From Gemmatimonadota bacterium (GTDB lineage Bacteria > Latescibacterota > UBA2968 > UBA8231), in the NCBI GenBank assembly GCA_002712305.1, contig PATE01000019.1:1-23156 (forward strand): a stretch of DNA of 23,156 nt, in the 5' to 3' direction. The notes below the pieces were generated by a model. It saw only the letters and a list, made by a program, of their open reading frames with translations, had not been told where the DNA came from and ran no database searches. Of this stretch, positions 1 to 8,742 are shown in pieces. Position 1 is the first letter of the stretch. The number at the start of each line of letters is the position of its first letter. The translations under genes and the position numbers were made by a program.

Positions 1-1
1 A

Positions 2-1588
2 ATGCCGCTACCCGAGAACCTCGATCTGACCAAGCTCTATATCGCCAACTTTCCGATTCAGGGTCGGATCAAGCCCAAGGCACGCGACGAATTCATCCGC
101 CTCTTCAATGAAGGATCGGTGCTGCTGACCTATCTCGGACACGGCAATCCAGAAACACTTGCTCATGAACAGATCTTCGTCGTGAGCCGCGATCTGCCCT
201 CTATCGACAACTCAGGACGTCTGCCCTTCATGTATACGGCGGCCAGCCAGATTGGCGTTTTCGATGACCCAGATCGACAGTCCATGCCCGAGGTGCTGCT
301 CAACGAGCCCCATCGAGGTGTGATTGGATTCATCTGTGCGACCCGTATCGGCTTCCATTCGTCCAACGCGCTCCTCGCCCTGAAATTCCACGAGAGCATG
401 TTTCGCACGAACCGCGATGGTTTGCCCGTCGGTCTGGGTCTGTTGGAGGCGAAAGCTATCGCGCACGCATTGGTCGTGAAGGACGTGCACCGGACGAACG
501 TCGCTCGTTATTCACTGATCGGAGATCCGACTCTGCGTCTGGCTGTGCCGCGAGTCGGGATCGTCATTGAGTTGCCGGACACGCTCGAAGCACTGCAGGA
601 GGCGACGCTACACGGGCGTGTCGTCGACGCAAACAATGAATTGCGGGCCGACTATGACGGCCAGGCCCTGGTGCGCGTTTTCGACTCCGCCGTTCTCTCC
701 GATCTGGACGGACTGCTCTATGTCCAGCAGGGGTCTGTGATCTTCCGGGGACACGTCGATGTCGTGGATGGCCGTTTTTCGGCAACGCTGCGAGTCCCGA
801 AGGACATCTCCTATAGAGCAGCCGATGGTCGCGCCAGCGCATACGCCGTTCGAACCGACGGCACGCAGAATGCTACAGGCCTTGCTACCGCCCCTGCCTT
901 CGGGGCGAGATCGAAGATCCTGCTGGAGGGAACAGCTCGCGATATCGACCCTGACGTCGACGGACCGCAGATTCGAATCGGTTTTCAGGGTCAGACCACG
1001 TTTCGCGATGGGGATTTCGTCGCACCGCAGCCCGTGCTGCGGGCGATCCTCAGCGACCCGAGTGGGATCAACGTCACCGGCGAGACGGGCCACGAGATCG
1101 AGCTGATCGTCGATGAAGAGCGAATGGTCGTTACAGACCACTACAATAGCTTGGCGGGCGACTATCGACGTGGGCTGCTCGAGGTCGAGTTGCCCGTTCT
1201 GGAACCCGGCGACCACACCCTTAGCCTGCGCGCGTGGGACAGCTTCAACAACTCCACTCGTGTCGGCGTGACGATACGAGTCCCGGCCTCGACACAGCAG
1301 GGCTTGTCCGATCTGCTTTTCTATCCGAATCCGTCTCCTGACGGAAAGGGACACTTCACGTATGTCCTGTCCTCTCCCGCCACGTCATCCCGCCTGCGGA
1401 TCTATGCCCTGTCCGGTCGGTTGATCGACACGGTGGAGGGCGGCACAGGGCCTGGCTACCATCAGATGAACTGGACGCCGCCGATTCGACTGGCGGGCGG
1501 GACCTATCTCTATCGGCTTGAGGTGGATCTCGTGGATGGCTCTCGATCGACTGCGCAGGGCCACCTGCAAGTTGTACCAGGTCCATGA
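2..1588 (+). CDS. C25-family (gingipain/PorU-like) exported protein, 3' part of the gene
   Basis: The reading frame is open at the left edge, so the true start lies outside and only the last 528 codons are seen. Residues about 35-185 resemble the end of the peptidase C25 catalytic domain: the histidine motif YLGHGNPE (His47), then FDDPDRQSMPE and the closing YSLIGDPTLRL. The following region (about 315-425) has the pattern of the PorU C-terminal region (DGPQIRI, LSDPSGIN, GHEIEL, GDHTLSLRAWD). The last 90 residues are a FlgD-like/type IX sorting-like Ig fold (FYPNPSPDGKG, LRIYALSGRLI, GGTYLYRLEV). The family comprises exported cysteine peptidases and the PorU sortase of type IX secretion. Ser82 (AGC, 245-247) sits about where the catalytic cysteine is expected, 35 residues after His47, so activity is uncertain. 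Family assignment is good; sortase versus secreted protease is undecided. Confidence 0.85.
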   Translation: MPLPENLDLTKLYIANFPIQGRIKPKARDEFIRLFNEGSVLLTYLGHGNPETLAHEQIFVVSRDLPSIDNSGRLPFMYTAASQIGVFDDPDRQSMPEVLLNEPHRGVIGFICATRIGFHSSNALLALKFHESMFRTNRDGLPVGLGLLEAKAIAHALVVKDVHRTNVARYSLIGDPTLRLAVPRVGIVIELPDTLEALQEATLHGRVVDANNELRADYDGQALVRVFDSAVLSDLDGLLYVQQGSVIFRGHVDVVDGRFSATLRVPKDISYRAADGRASAYAVRTDGTQNATGLATAPAFGARSKILLEGTARDIDPDVDGPQIRIGFQGQTTFRDGDFVAPQPVLRAILSDPSGINVTGETGHEIELIVDEERMVVTDHYNSLAGDYRRGLLEVELPVLEPGDHTLSLRAWDSFNNSTRVGVTIRVPASTQQGLSDLLFYPNPSPDGKGHFTYVLSSPATSSRLRIYALSGRLIDTVEGGTGPGYHQMNWTPPIRLAGGTYLYRLEVDLVDGSRSTAQGHLQVVPGP

Positions 1589-1636
1589 AGTCAGGGGTCG
1601 ATCAACGGGCTCTCTGTCGATGCGCTCTTCGCAGTT

Positions 1637-2497
1637 CTATTCGAGGAATGTGACGTCCCACAAGCCCGACTGGGCCAACGGCCGCAGCACGTCCTGCCTG
1701 AACCATCCATAGACGCCCGTCGATGGCTCATTGGCACGACTCACGTGGGCGACAGCATAGCGCTGAAGGAAAGCGTCGTCCTGCAGCAGTCCCTGCAGCG
1801 GCACGTCGTACCACGAATCGAGAAAGGGATTCGTCTCAGGAATCTGAGTCGAGGCGCGAGGCAGCAGGATCGCCGATGAGAGCTGCTCGAACACGTGGCG
1901 GTTGAACGCAGCGTGTCCCTTGATCCCGCGTCGATCTCCCGGCGCGTGTGCCATCTGAGCGTGATTTAGGCCCAGCAGATCGATGACGGCACCGTCGTAG
2001 CCATAACGGATCCCGCCCGCCATGAGCACGCCCACATCTGGCACGTCGGTGAACAACGCATTGAGTCGCTCGCCTGTTACGCGACCTCGCTGGGCGATGT
2101 GGATTTCGCCGGCGAAGGGCAGATCACGAAGGCGAAACCACTTCGTCGTGCTCGCGGCGACAATACTCAATCCCATAACCAGCAGGACCGGCACGCGCAA
2201 ACGGGACAGTCGAAGTTGCAGGTCACTCATGTCCACGTGATCTGCCAACCATCTTGCAGCAGCAAAGGCGGGCAGCGGAAGCAGCGGCCACAAGGGTTGA
2301 TAGAAGCGAAACTGAGAGAAGTGATCGCCGCCCTCGATCACAGGGATGGCCAGGCCCAAGGCGACCGATTCTGATGGTCTGGCTCTGCTTCGCCGCTTCG
2401 TCTCTCGTCCAATTCCAGCTGCGAATCTCAAGGAAGCGGGAAGCCGGCACGGCTCTCTGAGGATAGAGCCACGTGAGACGTGGCTCCGGCGCGTCAC
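1637..2497 (-). pseudogene. 5'-truncated remnant of a polytopic glycosyltransferase (GT-C/arabinofuranosyltransferase-like)
   Basis: From about residue 45 on, the frame reads like the C-terminal third of bacterial polytopic GT-C proteins: EGGDHFSQFRFYQPLWPLLPLPAF, a second hydrophobic segment (VPVLLVMGLSIVAA), then the soluble tail with GGIRYGYDGAVIDLLGLN, AHAPGD and KGHAAFN. Such proteins normally have several hundred more residues of membrane segments in front. Here the frame is blocked 12 bp from the helicase stop codon. Its only available start is a GTG lying beside the helicase's 3' hairpin, and the first 40 or so residues are arginine-rich and unlike a membrane domain. I infer that the 5' part was deleted and the remnant now sits in the helicase 3' region. 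Translation as a short protein is possible but unlikely. The exact breakpoint (roughly 2380-2460) cannot be fixed by eye. Confidence 0.65.
2466..2486 (-). terminator. Perfect 9-bp hairpin downstream of the helicase gene
   Basis: GAGCCACGT (2466-2474) and ACGTGGCTC (2478-2486) are perfect inverted repeats with a 3-nt loop. They begin 23 nt past the helicase stop codon on the minus strand. Position and stem strength fit an intrinsic terminator or an RNA 3'-end stabiliser. The downstream minus-strand bases (TATCCTCAG) are not a strong T-tract, so termination could be weak or Rho-assisted. Confidence 0.5.
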
Positions 2498-2509
2498 GTC
2501 AACCCCAGT

Positions 2510-4489
2510 CTATTTCCTTGGTTTGCTTCCCTTGCGGTGCTTGCTCGGCTTGTTCTTGCGCTTGTTTTTGTCGCCCTTGCGGTCCTTCGACCCCTTGTTG
2601 GCATCGCGCCGTTTCTCGCTACCGAGCCGAGCCAATCGCAGTCGCTGGCCGCAGACACGGACCTTCTTCAGCGTGCGGAGGAGATCATGTCCCATGCCCT
2701 CCGGCAGGTCGATGGTACTGTACTCGTCGTGGATCTCAATACGACCGATGTAGGCCGGATCGAGGACCGCTTCGTTGCTGATGGCGCCCATGAGGTTTCC
2801 AGGCCTCACTCCGTGAGTGCGACCCACTTCGGCGCGGAAGCGTTCCATTCCCTGCGGCGGCTCGGTGGAGCGCGGCTTCTCTGAACGCCCGCGATCGCCA
2901 GGCCGATCCAGTCGATCTGCCGGTCGACTAGTTTGGCGATCCGCCGGCTGATCTGTCCGGCGATCCTTCACCTGATCCCGAGACCGACCGTTGGGCGGAT
3001 CGTGACGAGGCATGGCTTGCTCCACTCGACCACGCTCTGGTTTCCGGTCGGCTGGCGCCGCTGCCCCACGACCACGCCGGTGATCCACGTCTGCCGCCAA
3101 CAACAGGGGCTCATCCCCCTGGACCATCTTCGCCAGAGCCGCCGCCATGTCGAGGGCGGCCACATTGTGTTCCTGCCGGTACTGTTCCAGGATCATGCGA
3201 AACAGACCGAGATCCTCCATGGCCAACACGTCGGTCATGGCCTGCGTGAATCGAGCGATTCGCTGGTCGTTGATCATCTCCGTCGACGGGAGCTCAAACA
3301 GAGGGATCTTCTGCTGTGTTGCGCGCTCGATGGCGTAGAGGAGCCGTCTCTCTCGTGGTGCGACGAAAGAGATCGCCCTTCCCGAGCGACCCGCACGCCC
3401 CGTGCGACCGATGCGATGGATGTAGGCCTCGGCGTCATGAGGGATATCGAAGTTGATCACGTGGCTGATGCGATCGATGTCGAGGCCACGGGCGGCGACA
3501 TCGGTGGCCACGAGAATGTCCAGTTTGCTCTTCTTGACCTGATCGACGGTCTGTTCCCGTTGCCGTTGGGCCATCTCGCCGCTGAGGGCGGCACTCGCAT
3601 AACCGCGTGCTTCCAGCTTCTCGGCCAGCTCTGTCGTCATCGTGCGTGTGCGGACGAAGACGAGAACACCATCGAACGTCTCCGCCTCGAGGATGCGTGT
3701 GAGGGCATCGATCTTGTGCTGCCGGCCACTGACCATCCAATGGTGCTGGGCGATCGTGTCGGCGATGGTCGTTCGCTCTTCGATGGTGATGTGTTCGGGG
3801 TCGCGTAGATGTTTGTCGGCAATACGACGGATCGGCTCGGGTATGGTCGCGGAGAAAAGAGCCGTTTGCCGATCGGACGGGGTCTGTTGCAAGATCCATT
3901 CGACGTCGTCGATGAATCCCATGCGCAACATCTCGTCTGCCTCGTCCAACACCAGGCAGCTGAGCCGATCGAGGCGCAGGGACTTGCGCCGCATGTGATC
4001 CATTACACGACCGGGCGTACCCACCACGACGTGCACGCCGCGTTTGAGTGAGCGTAGTTGTCCATCGTACGGTTGGCCACCATAGATCGGCAGCACGTGG
4101 AAACCCACCATGTGCGCCGCATAACGCTGAAACGCCTCGGAAACCTGAATCGCAAGTTCGCGAGTCGGAGTCAGCACCAGCACCTGCACGTCTCGGCGAG
4201 AGATCTCAATTCGTGACAGCAGTGGCAGGGCAAAAGCGGCGGTCTTTCCCGTGCCCGTCTGCGCTTGGCCCAAGACGTCTCGACCCGAGAACACGAGGGG
4301 GATGGTCTGTGCCTGGATTGGTGTAGGGATCTCGTATCCGACCTCGGCCAGCCCCTTGAGCACGGGCTGGGTGAGGGATAGATCCTGGAATGTCTCGGCG
4401 CGATGCTCGGCCATGGGGAAGGAATCTTCTTCGTCTGGTGGGTGAACTACAGCCGGTAAGGGTACCCCATCCCTCGGCTTTTCGCGCAT
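2510..4489 (-). CDS. deaD: DEAD-box ATP-dependent RNA helicase (DeaD/CsdA type)
   Basis: This 659-residue protein carries the full helicase motif set in order: Q motif (FQDL to PTPIQAQTIP, about 34-64), Walker A AQTGTGKT (about 76-83), PTRELA, TPGR, DEAD (182-185), SAT (213-215), ARGLD and HRIGRTGRAGR. An Arg/Asp/Pro-rich linker with an imperfect DR-x-x-DRP-type repeat follows (about 500-545), then a DbpA-type RNA-binding fold (GVRPGNLMGAI to VCGQRLRLARLG, about 555-625). The protein ends in a lysine/arginine-rich tail. This is the usual CsdA/DeaD plan: ATP-driven remodelling of structured RNA and ribosome assembly in the cytoplasm, often cold-linked. The start is uncertain. The ATG at 4489 has GGAGG 17 nt upstream, buried in a hairpin. 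The internal ATG at 4414 (MAEHRAETF) matches usual family N-termini but lacks a clear Shine-Dalgarno. The symbol is by family, not proven orthology. Confidence 0.95.
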   Translation of the reverse strand: MREKPRDGVPLPAVVHPPDEEDSFPMAEHRAETFQDLSLTQPVLKGLAEVGYEIPTPIQAQTIPLVFSGRDVLGQAQTGTGKTAAFALPLLSRIEISRRDVQVLVLTPTRELAIQVSEAFQRYAAHMVGFHVLPIYGGQPYDGQLRSLKRGVHVVVGTPGRVMDHMRRKSLRLDRLSCLVLDEADEMLRMGFIDDVEWILQQTPSDRQTALFSATIPEPIRRIADKHLRDPEHITIEERTTIADTIAQHHWMVSGRQHKIDALTRILEAETFDGVLVFVRTRTMTTELAEKLEARGYASAALSGEMAQRQREQTVDQVKKSKLDILVATDVAARGLDIDRISHVINFDIPHDAEAYIHRIGRTGRAGRSGRAISFVAPRERRLLYAIERATQQKIPLFELPSTEMINDQRIARFTQAMTDVLAMEDLGLFRMILEQYRQEHNVAALDMAAALAKMVQGDEPLLLAADVDHRRGRGAAAPADRKPERGRVEQAMPRHDPPNGRSRDQVKDRRTDQPADRQTSRPADRLDRPGDRGRSEKPRSTEPPQGMERFRAEVGRTHGVRPGNLMGAISNEAVLDPAYIGRIEIHDEYSTIDLPEGMGHDLLRTLKKVRVCGQRLRLARLGSEKRRDANKGSKDRKGDKNKRKNKPSKHRKGSKPRK

Positions 4490-4500
4490 TTATTCGAGAT

Positions 4501-4528
4501 CGCCAGCCTCCTTCGAGGAACGCTGGCG
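4501..4528. promoter_or_regulatory. Hairpin in the helicase/aldo-keto reductase divergent region
   Basis: CGCCAGC (4501-4507) pairs with GCTGGCG (4522-4528). An inner TCCT/AGGA stem closes a TCG loop. On the plus strand it is followed by TTTTCC, so it resembles a short intrinsic terminator or attenuator 120 nt ahead of the reductase. On the minus strand it lies 11 nt before the helicase ATG and holds that gene's only GGAGG inside its stem. Either role, or both, is possible. No convincing -35/-10 pair was identified in 4490-4648. Confidence 0.4.
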
Positions 4529-4648
4529 TTTTCCGAAGAAGAACGGTCAAGTATTCTAGGCAGTGATGTGATGGGGTGACCAGAGACCGTCGAGTATTCC
4601 GACGAGCCTCCAGGAGCGGTCCGAAGTCCAAATACAGGTGATACGTAG

Positions 4649-5641
4649 ATGAAAAGCAGAAAGTTGGGTCGTACAGGACTGCAAGTCGGAGAGTTGTCTC
4701 TCGGTGCCGCTTTCGTCACACGCGGGGAAGCCGGCTACGACGGCACGCTCCCCATCGTTCGGCGAGCCCTCGAACTGGGCGTGACCCTTGCCGATACATC
4801 CGCTGACTACGGTGACAGCGAAGAGGCGCTGGGGTGGGCGCTGGAGGAGGTTGGGGCGCCTTGTATCGTGTCTACCAAACTCGGACCGCCGTCGGGTTGG
4901 ACGGATTTCGATCCGAAGGACAAAGACCAACTCAAGCGCATCGTCGAGCAGTGCCTGAAGAATCTGCGACGTGACGTCATCGATATCATGATGGTGCACG
5001 AGCCGGATCGACCGGGGCAGTTCGACTGGTATGAGGACGACGGTTCCTTCCACGGTCCCGTCGTCGATCTGCTCGAAGAGCTGAAACAGGCTGGTGTGAT
5101 TCGTTTCACGGGGATCGGTGGAACCGCGGTCTATGAACTGGCTCGCCTGTGCGACACAGGCTGGTATGACGTCGTGCTCACCGCCTTTAACTCGAGCCCC
5201 TTGTGGCGAGATGCCCTGACGCACGTCATCCCCGCTGCCAACCGGCACGACATGGGTGTCTTTCTCGCCTCACCCACCCAGCAGGGTTGGCTCGTCAAGA
5301 AATACCCCTCCGTCTATGACGGTGCTCCCTGGCTTGCGCCACAGCGCCGGGCGCAACTACAGGCACTCTACGCGTTAGCCGATGATGTGGGGATCGAACT
5401 GCCTGTGCTCTGTCTGCGCTGGGCTCTGGGAGTGGAAGGGGTCTCCACCGTGCTGACAGGGCCGCGTAGTGTGGAGCAACTGGAACAGAACTTCGAGGCT
5501 GTAGAGGCAGGTCCTCTCCACGAAGAGGTCGAGGCCCGGTTGGAGCAGGTCTACAACATGTGCCCACACCGGCCCTTCGAGGAACCCGCCGGCTGTCGAT
5601 TGGAATACACCGACTACTTGGGGCCCGCGGCGCTCCGGTAA
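4649..5641 (+). CDS. Aldo/keto reductase family oxidoreductase
   Basis: The 330-residue protein is a TIM-barrel aldo/keto reductase expected to reduce or oxidise carbonyl/alcohol groups with NADP(H) in the cytosol. It starts with the family opening KSRKLGRTGLQVGELSLG. The catalytic tetrad is visible: Asp49 and Tyr54 in ADTSADYGDSE, Lys77 in IVSTK, and His117 in MMVHEP. The C-terminal signature GVSTVLTGPRSVEQLEQN (about 264-281) is the usual cofactor-binding segment. The length is standard. The ATG at 4649 has AGGTGA 8 nt upstream, which supports this start. It stands alone on the plus strand between two minus-strand genes. The substrate cannot be predicted. Relatives with this domain order are often annotated as galactose/fucose dehydrogenase-like, which remains a guess. 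Confidence 0.93.
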   Translation: MKSRKLGRTGLQVGELSLGAAFVTRGEAGYDGTLPIVRRALELGVTLADTSADYGDSEEALGWALEEVGAPCIVSTKLGPPSGWTDFDPKDKDQLKRIVEQCLKNLRRDVIDIMMVHEPDRPGQFDWYEDDGSFHGPVVDLLEELKQAGVIRFTGIGGTAVYELARLCDTGWYDVVLTAFNSSPLWRDALTHVIPAANRHDMGVFLASPTQQGWLVKKYPSVYDGAPWLAPQRRAQLQALYALADDVGIELPVLCLRWALGVEGVSTVLTGPRSVEQLEQNFEAVEAGPLHEEVEARLEQVYNMCPHRPFEEPAGCRLEYTDYLGPAALR

Positions 5642-5646
5642 GTCAG

Positions 5647-5660
5647 GGGCGGTCCCGCCC
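5647..5660. terminator. Short GC-rich hairpin between convergent genes
   Basis: GGGCGG and CCGCCC form a short palindrome just after the aldo/keto reductase stop codon and about 55 bp from the stop of the opposing membrane-protein gene. It could help end both transcripts. The stem is short and no T-tract follows on either strand, so this is a weak call. Confidence 0.25.
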
Positions 5661-5715
5661 GTTCCCGTGGTCACGATCTGTCCAGAGATCTTGAGACATC
5701 GCGTTCAAGCGAGCT

Positions 5716-7878
5716 TCACACACCGAACACATAGTTGCCGACGCTACCCGTCACATAGTCGATGGTCAGCGAAAGCCCGGCGGTCAACGCTTGTCCGACG
5801 AGAAGGCCGAGGAAAAAATAGCGGCTGCGGACGAAGAGGGTGGCACCCCCGTATCGAAGAATGGTCACCTTGATGAGCCAGGCCAGAAACACGGAGAACC
5901 ACACCTGCTCCATCAACCAGTTGGTCATGATGGGGAACCCGATCGGATGCAGGGGCCACCACAGGAATCGCTGACGCACCCACATGAGCAGCAACATGCC
6001 TGCTGCTCCGAGGCCCATGAATTGCATGCCGAGCCAATAGACGCCGTTGGACTCAAGTCCTATGGCGGCTGTCTGATAGATCCTTATGGGCATGTTTCTG
6101 AAGAACCACAGACTCGTGTTCACGCCGCCCCCCTTGTAGGCGAAATCCATCACCGTCCACAGAGATGCCGTGATTCCAAGGAAGATGGCCAGCAGAATGG
6201 ACCAGAACACGAGTCGACGGCTGCGTTTGTCCATGCCTTCGATCAACTTCAGACCATTGGCCACCATGCCCAACAGGAACACCCGAATGTCGGCGGCCCA
6301 TACGTAGGTGGTCGCCATGGTGGCAGTTGCGCTGGGCCCCAACAGATTTGATCCAAGGCCGAAAACCATGAAGTCCGGTGCGGTCATGGGCGTGATCACC
6401 GTCGGCATTCCTGCTTCGGCGACAATTCGGGCGATGCCGATGAAGATGGCCAGAGCGAGAATGATGAAGACCAATCCTGCCCAGATCGGGACGCCGAGCC
6501 AGGCGAACCAGACGAGCATGACCAGGATGCCTCCCAGGGTGCCGGCCACGGCGCCGCGATAGGACATGATCTCGTCGTCGTCTCTGGCGGCACCTTCCCG
6601 GCCCAGGAAGGCGAGCCACACCTTGTGCAGATGTTCGCGCCCAACCCACAGGCCGATGCCGACGAAGACGAGCAGGGCTCCGAGTCCCTGGTAGTGCAGC
6701 AGTTCGGAGCCCACGATGCCGAATACGACCTGCTCCTGGGAGACGGCGTAGGCACTGAAGGCCATGCGTTCCGCCTTGGCCAGCAACGAGAAGACCCACA
6801 CACCCGCAGCGATCTCCGGGCCGATCAGGTAGGAGAAACCGATGATGTCGAACAGGACCTTCATCGTCAGGCCCTGTCCATAACCGAGGGGCAGCGTCCA
6901 TGCGAGGATGAATACGGGGAAACCACCCACGTGAAAGTTGATCATCCGCAACAGGCCTACGGTGATAGACACAGAGGCTCCAGTCCACATGGTCTTGTTC
7001 CGAAAGAAACGATTCAGAAGCCGGTTTTCATCCTCACCACTGATCATCAGTTGGGCCGCCTGCACCAGGGGGTAGGCAAGTCGCTCGCGCTCTACCCATT
7101 GCCGCCGAAGAATCACGGCAATCGAGATCATGGACACATACAGGCCGAGGAGAAACACCGACCACAACAGCAGGGGCCGAATCCAGATCGAATAGGGGGC
7201 CTCGATTGCGAGAGGACCGATGCCCTCAAAGAACAGGGCATTCTCGGCCCCGTCATCGACCAGCAGCGGCTGCGGCATGATGGGCAGCAACTGCTCCAGC
7301 CACTTGTTCTCCGGTGTGGCGTAATAGAACAACCCACTGATGGCGGGCAAGATCGTTTCACACAATCCCATCGTCGCCAAGGACGCCACGACCAGGAGCA
7401 TGATGTAGACGACGATGAGTTCAGAATTGTTGAGACCGAGACTGCCACCACGGGTCGCCATAATGGTATTCGCCATCATGGACACACAGAGGAAGGCAAC
7501 AAAGAGCATTCCAGGCGCCATGGGGGACAGGTTGGGTGTCTGCAGGCAGTGGTCAACAAAAGCCGCCGTGATCGCGACGAAGACCAACGTCGAGACCCAG
7601 ACACAGCGAGCAGTCCATCGATACAGGGTGTTGAGACCCAACACAAGTACGACGAAGACGAACACCGCTCAGGGGGCGCTGAAATCGAGCGTCAAGTACG
7701 TGCCTCGCAGCACGATGTCGGTATAGTTGGACCCAACGGCCAGGAATATCGATAGGAACGCGCCCACGCCGATGGCCCGCGCCCGAACGTGCTGATGATC
7801 AGCGCCTTGCTCGCCCGTCAGTGACGCGCCACGGCCGGACAGATAGGCTCTGAAGTCTGAGGGGATACCGGTTTTCAC
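5716..7878 (-). pseudogene. DUF6785-like polytopic membrane protein gene with one in-frame TGA stop
   Basis: The frame encodes a 720-codon protein with a dozen or more hydrophobic segments, resembling DUF6785/DUF6784-type membrane proteins. Landmarks are LTLDFSAP near the N-terminus and ARIVAEAGMPTVITP in the second half. Codon 70 (7669-7671) is TGA, in the same frame on both sides: the upstream piece ends ...LTLDFSAP and the downstream piece resumes AVFVFVVLVLGLN. Both halves read as one conserved protein, so I infer a single nonsense change, probably GGA (Gly) to TGA. The downstream 649-codon piece could start only at a GTG (7663-7665) two codons after the stop, with no Shine-Dalgarno. Stop-restart translation, a sequencing error, or recent inactivation are all possible. 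The first start, GTG at 7876-7878, also lacks a clear ribosome site. Its function is unknown; a transport role is only a guess. Confidence 0.75.
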
Positions 7879-8016
7879 TCAGGTGTTCGCACGATCTGGA
7901 AACGAGGCAGTTTCTAGTCGGTCAGCCCGAAGGATGAAACACAGAGTACGTCCACAGGCAATACGCTGTCGAGAGAAGGGACTTGATGCGCCGAGGATCT
8001 CGTGTTTCATCAGGGC

Positions 8017-8733
8017 ATGTCATCCTCTCCGACTGTCCTGATCACCGGCGCGGCCGGGCTCTTCGGCGGCATCCTGCGTCAGCATTGGGCCGACCAGTTC
8101 CGCCTGCGTCTCGCTGACGTGAATGCCATTTCCGATCTGGCAGGTCACGAGTCCTGCGTCAGGGCGGACATCACAGACCTTCAGCAACTCGTCGACGCGT
8201 GCGACGGTATCGATACCCTCGTCCACCTCGCTGCGTATCCTGGAGATGGCGCCGAATTCTATGACACGCTGCTGCAGCTGAATGTGATCGGCGCGTACAA
8301 TGCCTTCGAAGCGGCTCACCGCGCAGGCTGTAAGCGGATCGTTTTCGCCAGCAGTGTGGATGCCGTGCTGGGATACTGGGATGAGGGAGAGATCGGTGTG
8401 GATGCGCCCGTGTATCCGACGAATGTCTACGGTGCGTCCAAGTGCTGGGGAGAAGCCCTCGGGCGTGTCTACGCGCACCAATACGGCCTGAGCTGTCTGT
8501 GTGTGCGGCTGGTGAATCCCTTCTTCGACCCCCAAGGTGACTACGACGCCGATCAGATCACATCGGGGATCAGCCCCGCCGACGCGGCAGCCCTGATGGC
8601 TCGGTGTGTAGAGGTGGAGGGGATTGATTTCGCGATCATCAATGGGATTTCGCGCCATCGTCGAGGTGTGCTCGATTGGCGCCCGACACGCGATCTGATC
8701 GGTTTCGAGCCGCAGGACGGCACCGACACGTAG
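8017..8733 (+). CDS. NAD-dependent extended SDR, uronate dehydrogenase/sugar epimerase-like
   Basis: This 238-residue Rossmann protein has the nucleotide motif TGAAGLFG (10-17), an acidic residue after the second strand (LRLADVN), FASSVD with the active-site serine (112/113), and YGASK (Tyr138, Lys142). The overall layout and short C-terminal part (RGVLDWRPTRDLIGFEPQDG) resemble uronate dehydrogenases, which oxidise hexuronic acids to lactones, more than the longer nucleotide-sugar epimerases. ATG at 8017 gives the compact N-terminus. A GTG at 8002 with GAGG 4 nt upstream would add five residues and cannot be excluded. The gene ends 9 bp from the convergent acetyltransferase gene. Cytosolic, single-gene unit; the substrate is inferred only by resemblance. 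Confidence 0.85.
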   Translation: MSSSPTVLITGAAGLFGGILRQHWADQFRLRLADVNAISDLAGHESCVRADITDLQQLVDACDGIDTLVHLAAYPGDGAEFYDTLLQLNVIGAYNAFEAAHRAGCKRIVFASSVDAVLGYWDEGEIGVDAPVYPTNVYGASKCWGEALGRVYAHQYGLSCLCVRLVNPFFDPQGDYDADQITSGISPADAAALMARCVEVEGIDFAIINGISRHRRGVLDWRPTRDLIGFEPQDGTDT

Positions 8734-8742
8734 TTCAAGTCC

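Noticed and set aside
608-1354. 248-codon minus-strand open frame inside the C25 gene
   Set aside because: It is antisense to recognisable PorU-like domains and lacks a ribosome site or homology pattern.
2930-3010. Repeated Asp-Arg-Pro coding stretch in the helicase, considered as a tandem repeat array
   Set aside because: It is an imperfect low-complexity linker within one reading frame, common in DEAD-box helicases, not a separate repeat element.
7669-7671. TGA read as selenocysteine in the membrane protein
   Set aside because: The position looks like a glycine in a loop, not a redox site. No selenocysteine-type hairpin was seen immediately downstream, and TGA ends other genes here.
6625-7755. 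376-codon plus-strand open frame rich in Asp, Gln and His
   Set aside because: It is the antisense shadow of the membrane protein gene, whose hydrophobic codons give polar residues in reverse; no start signal.
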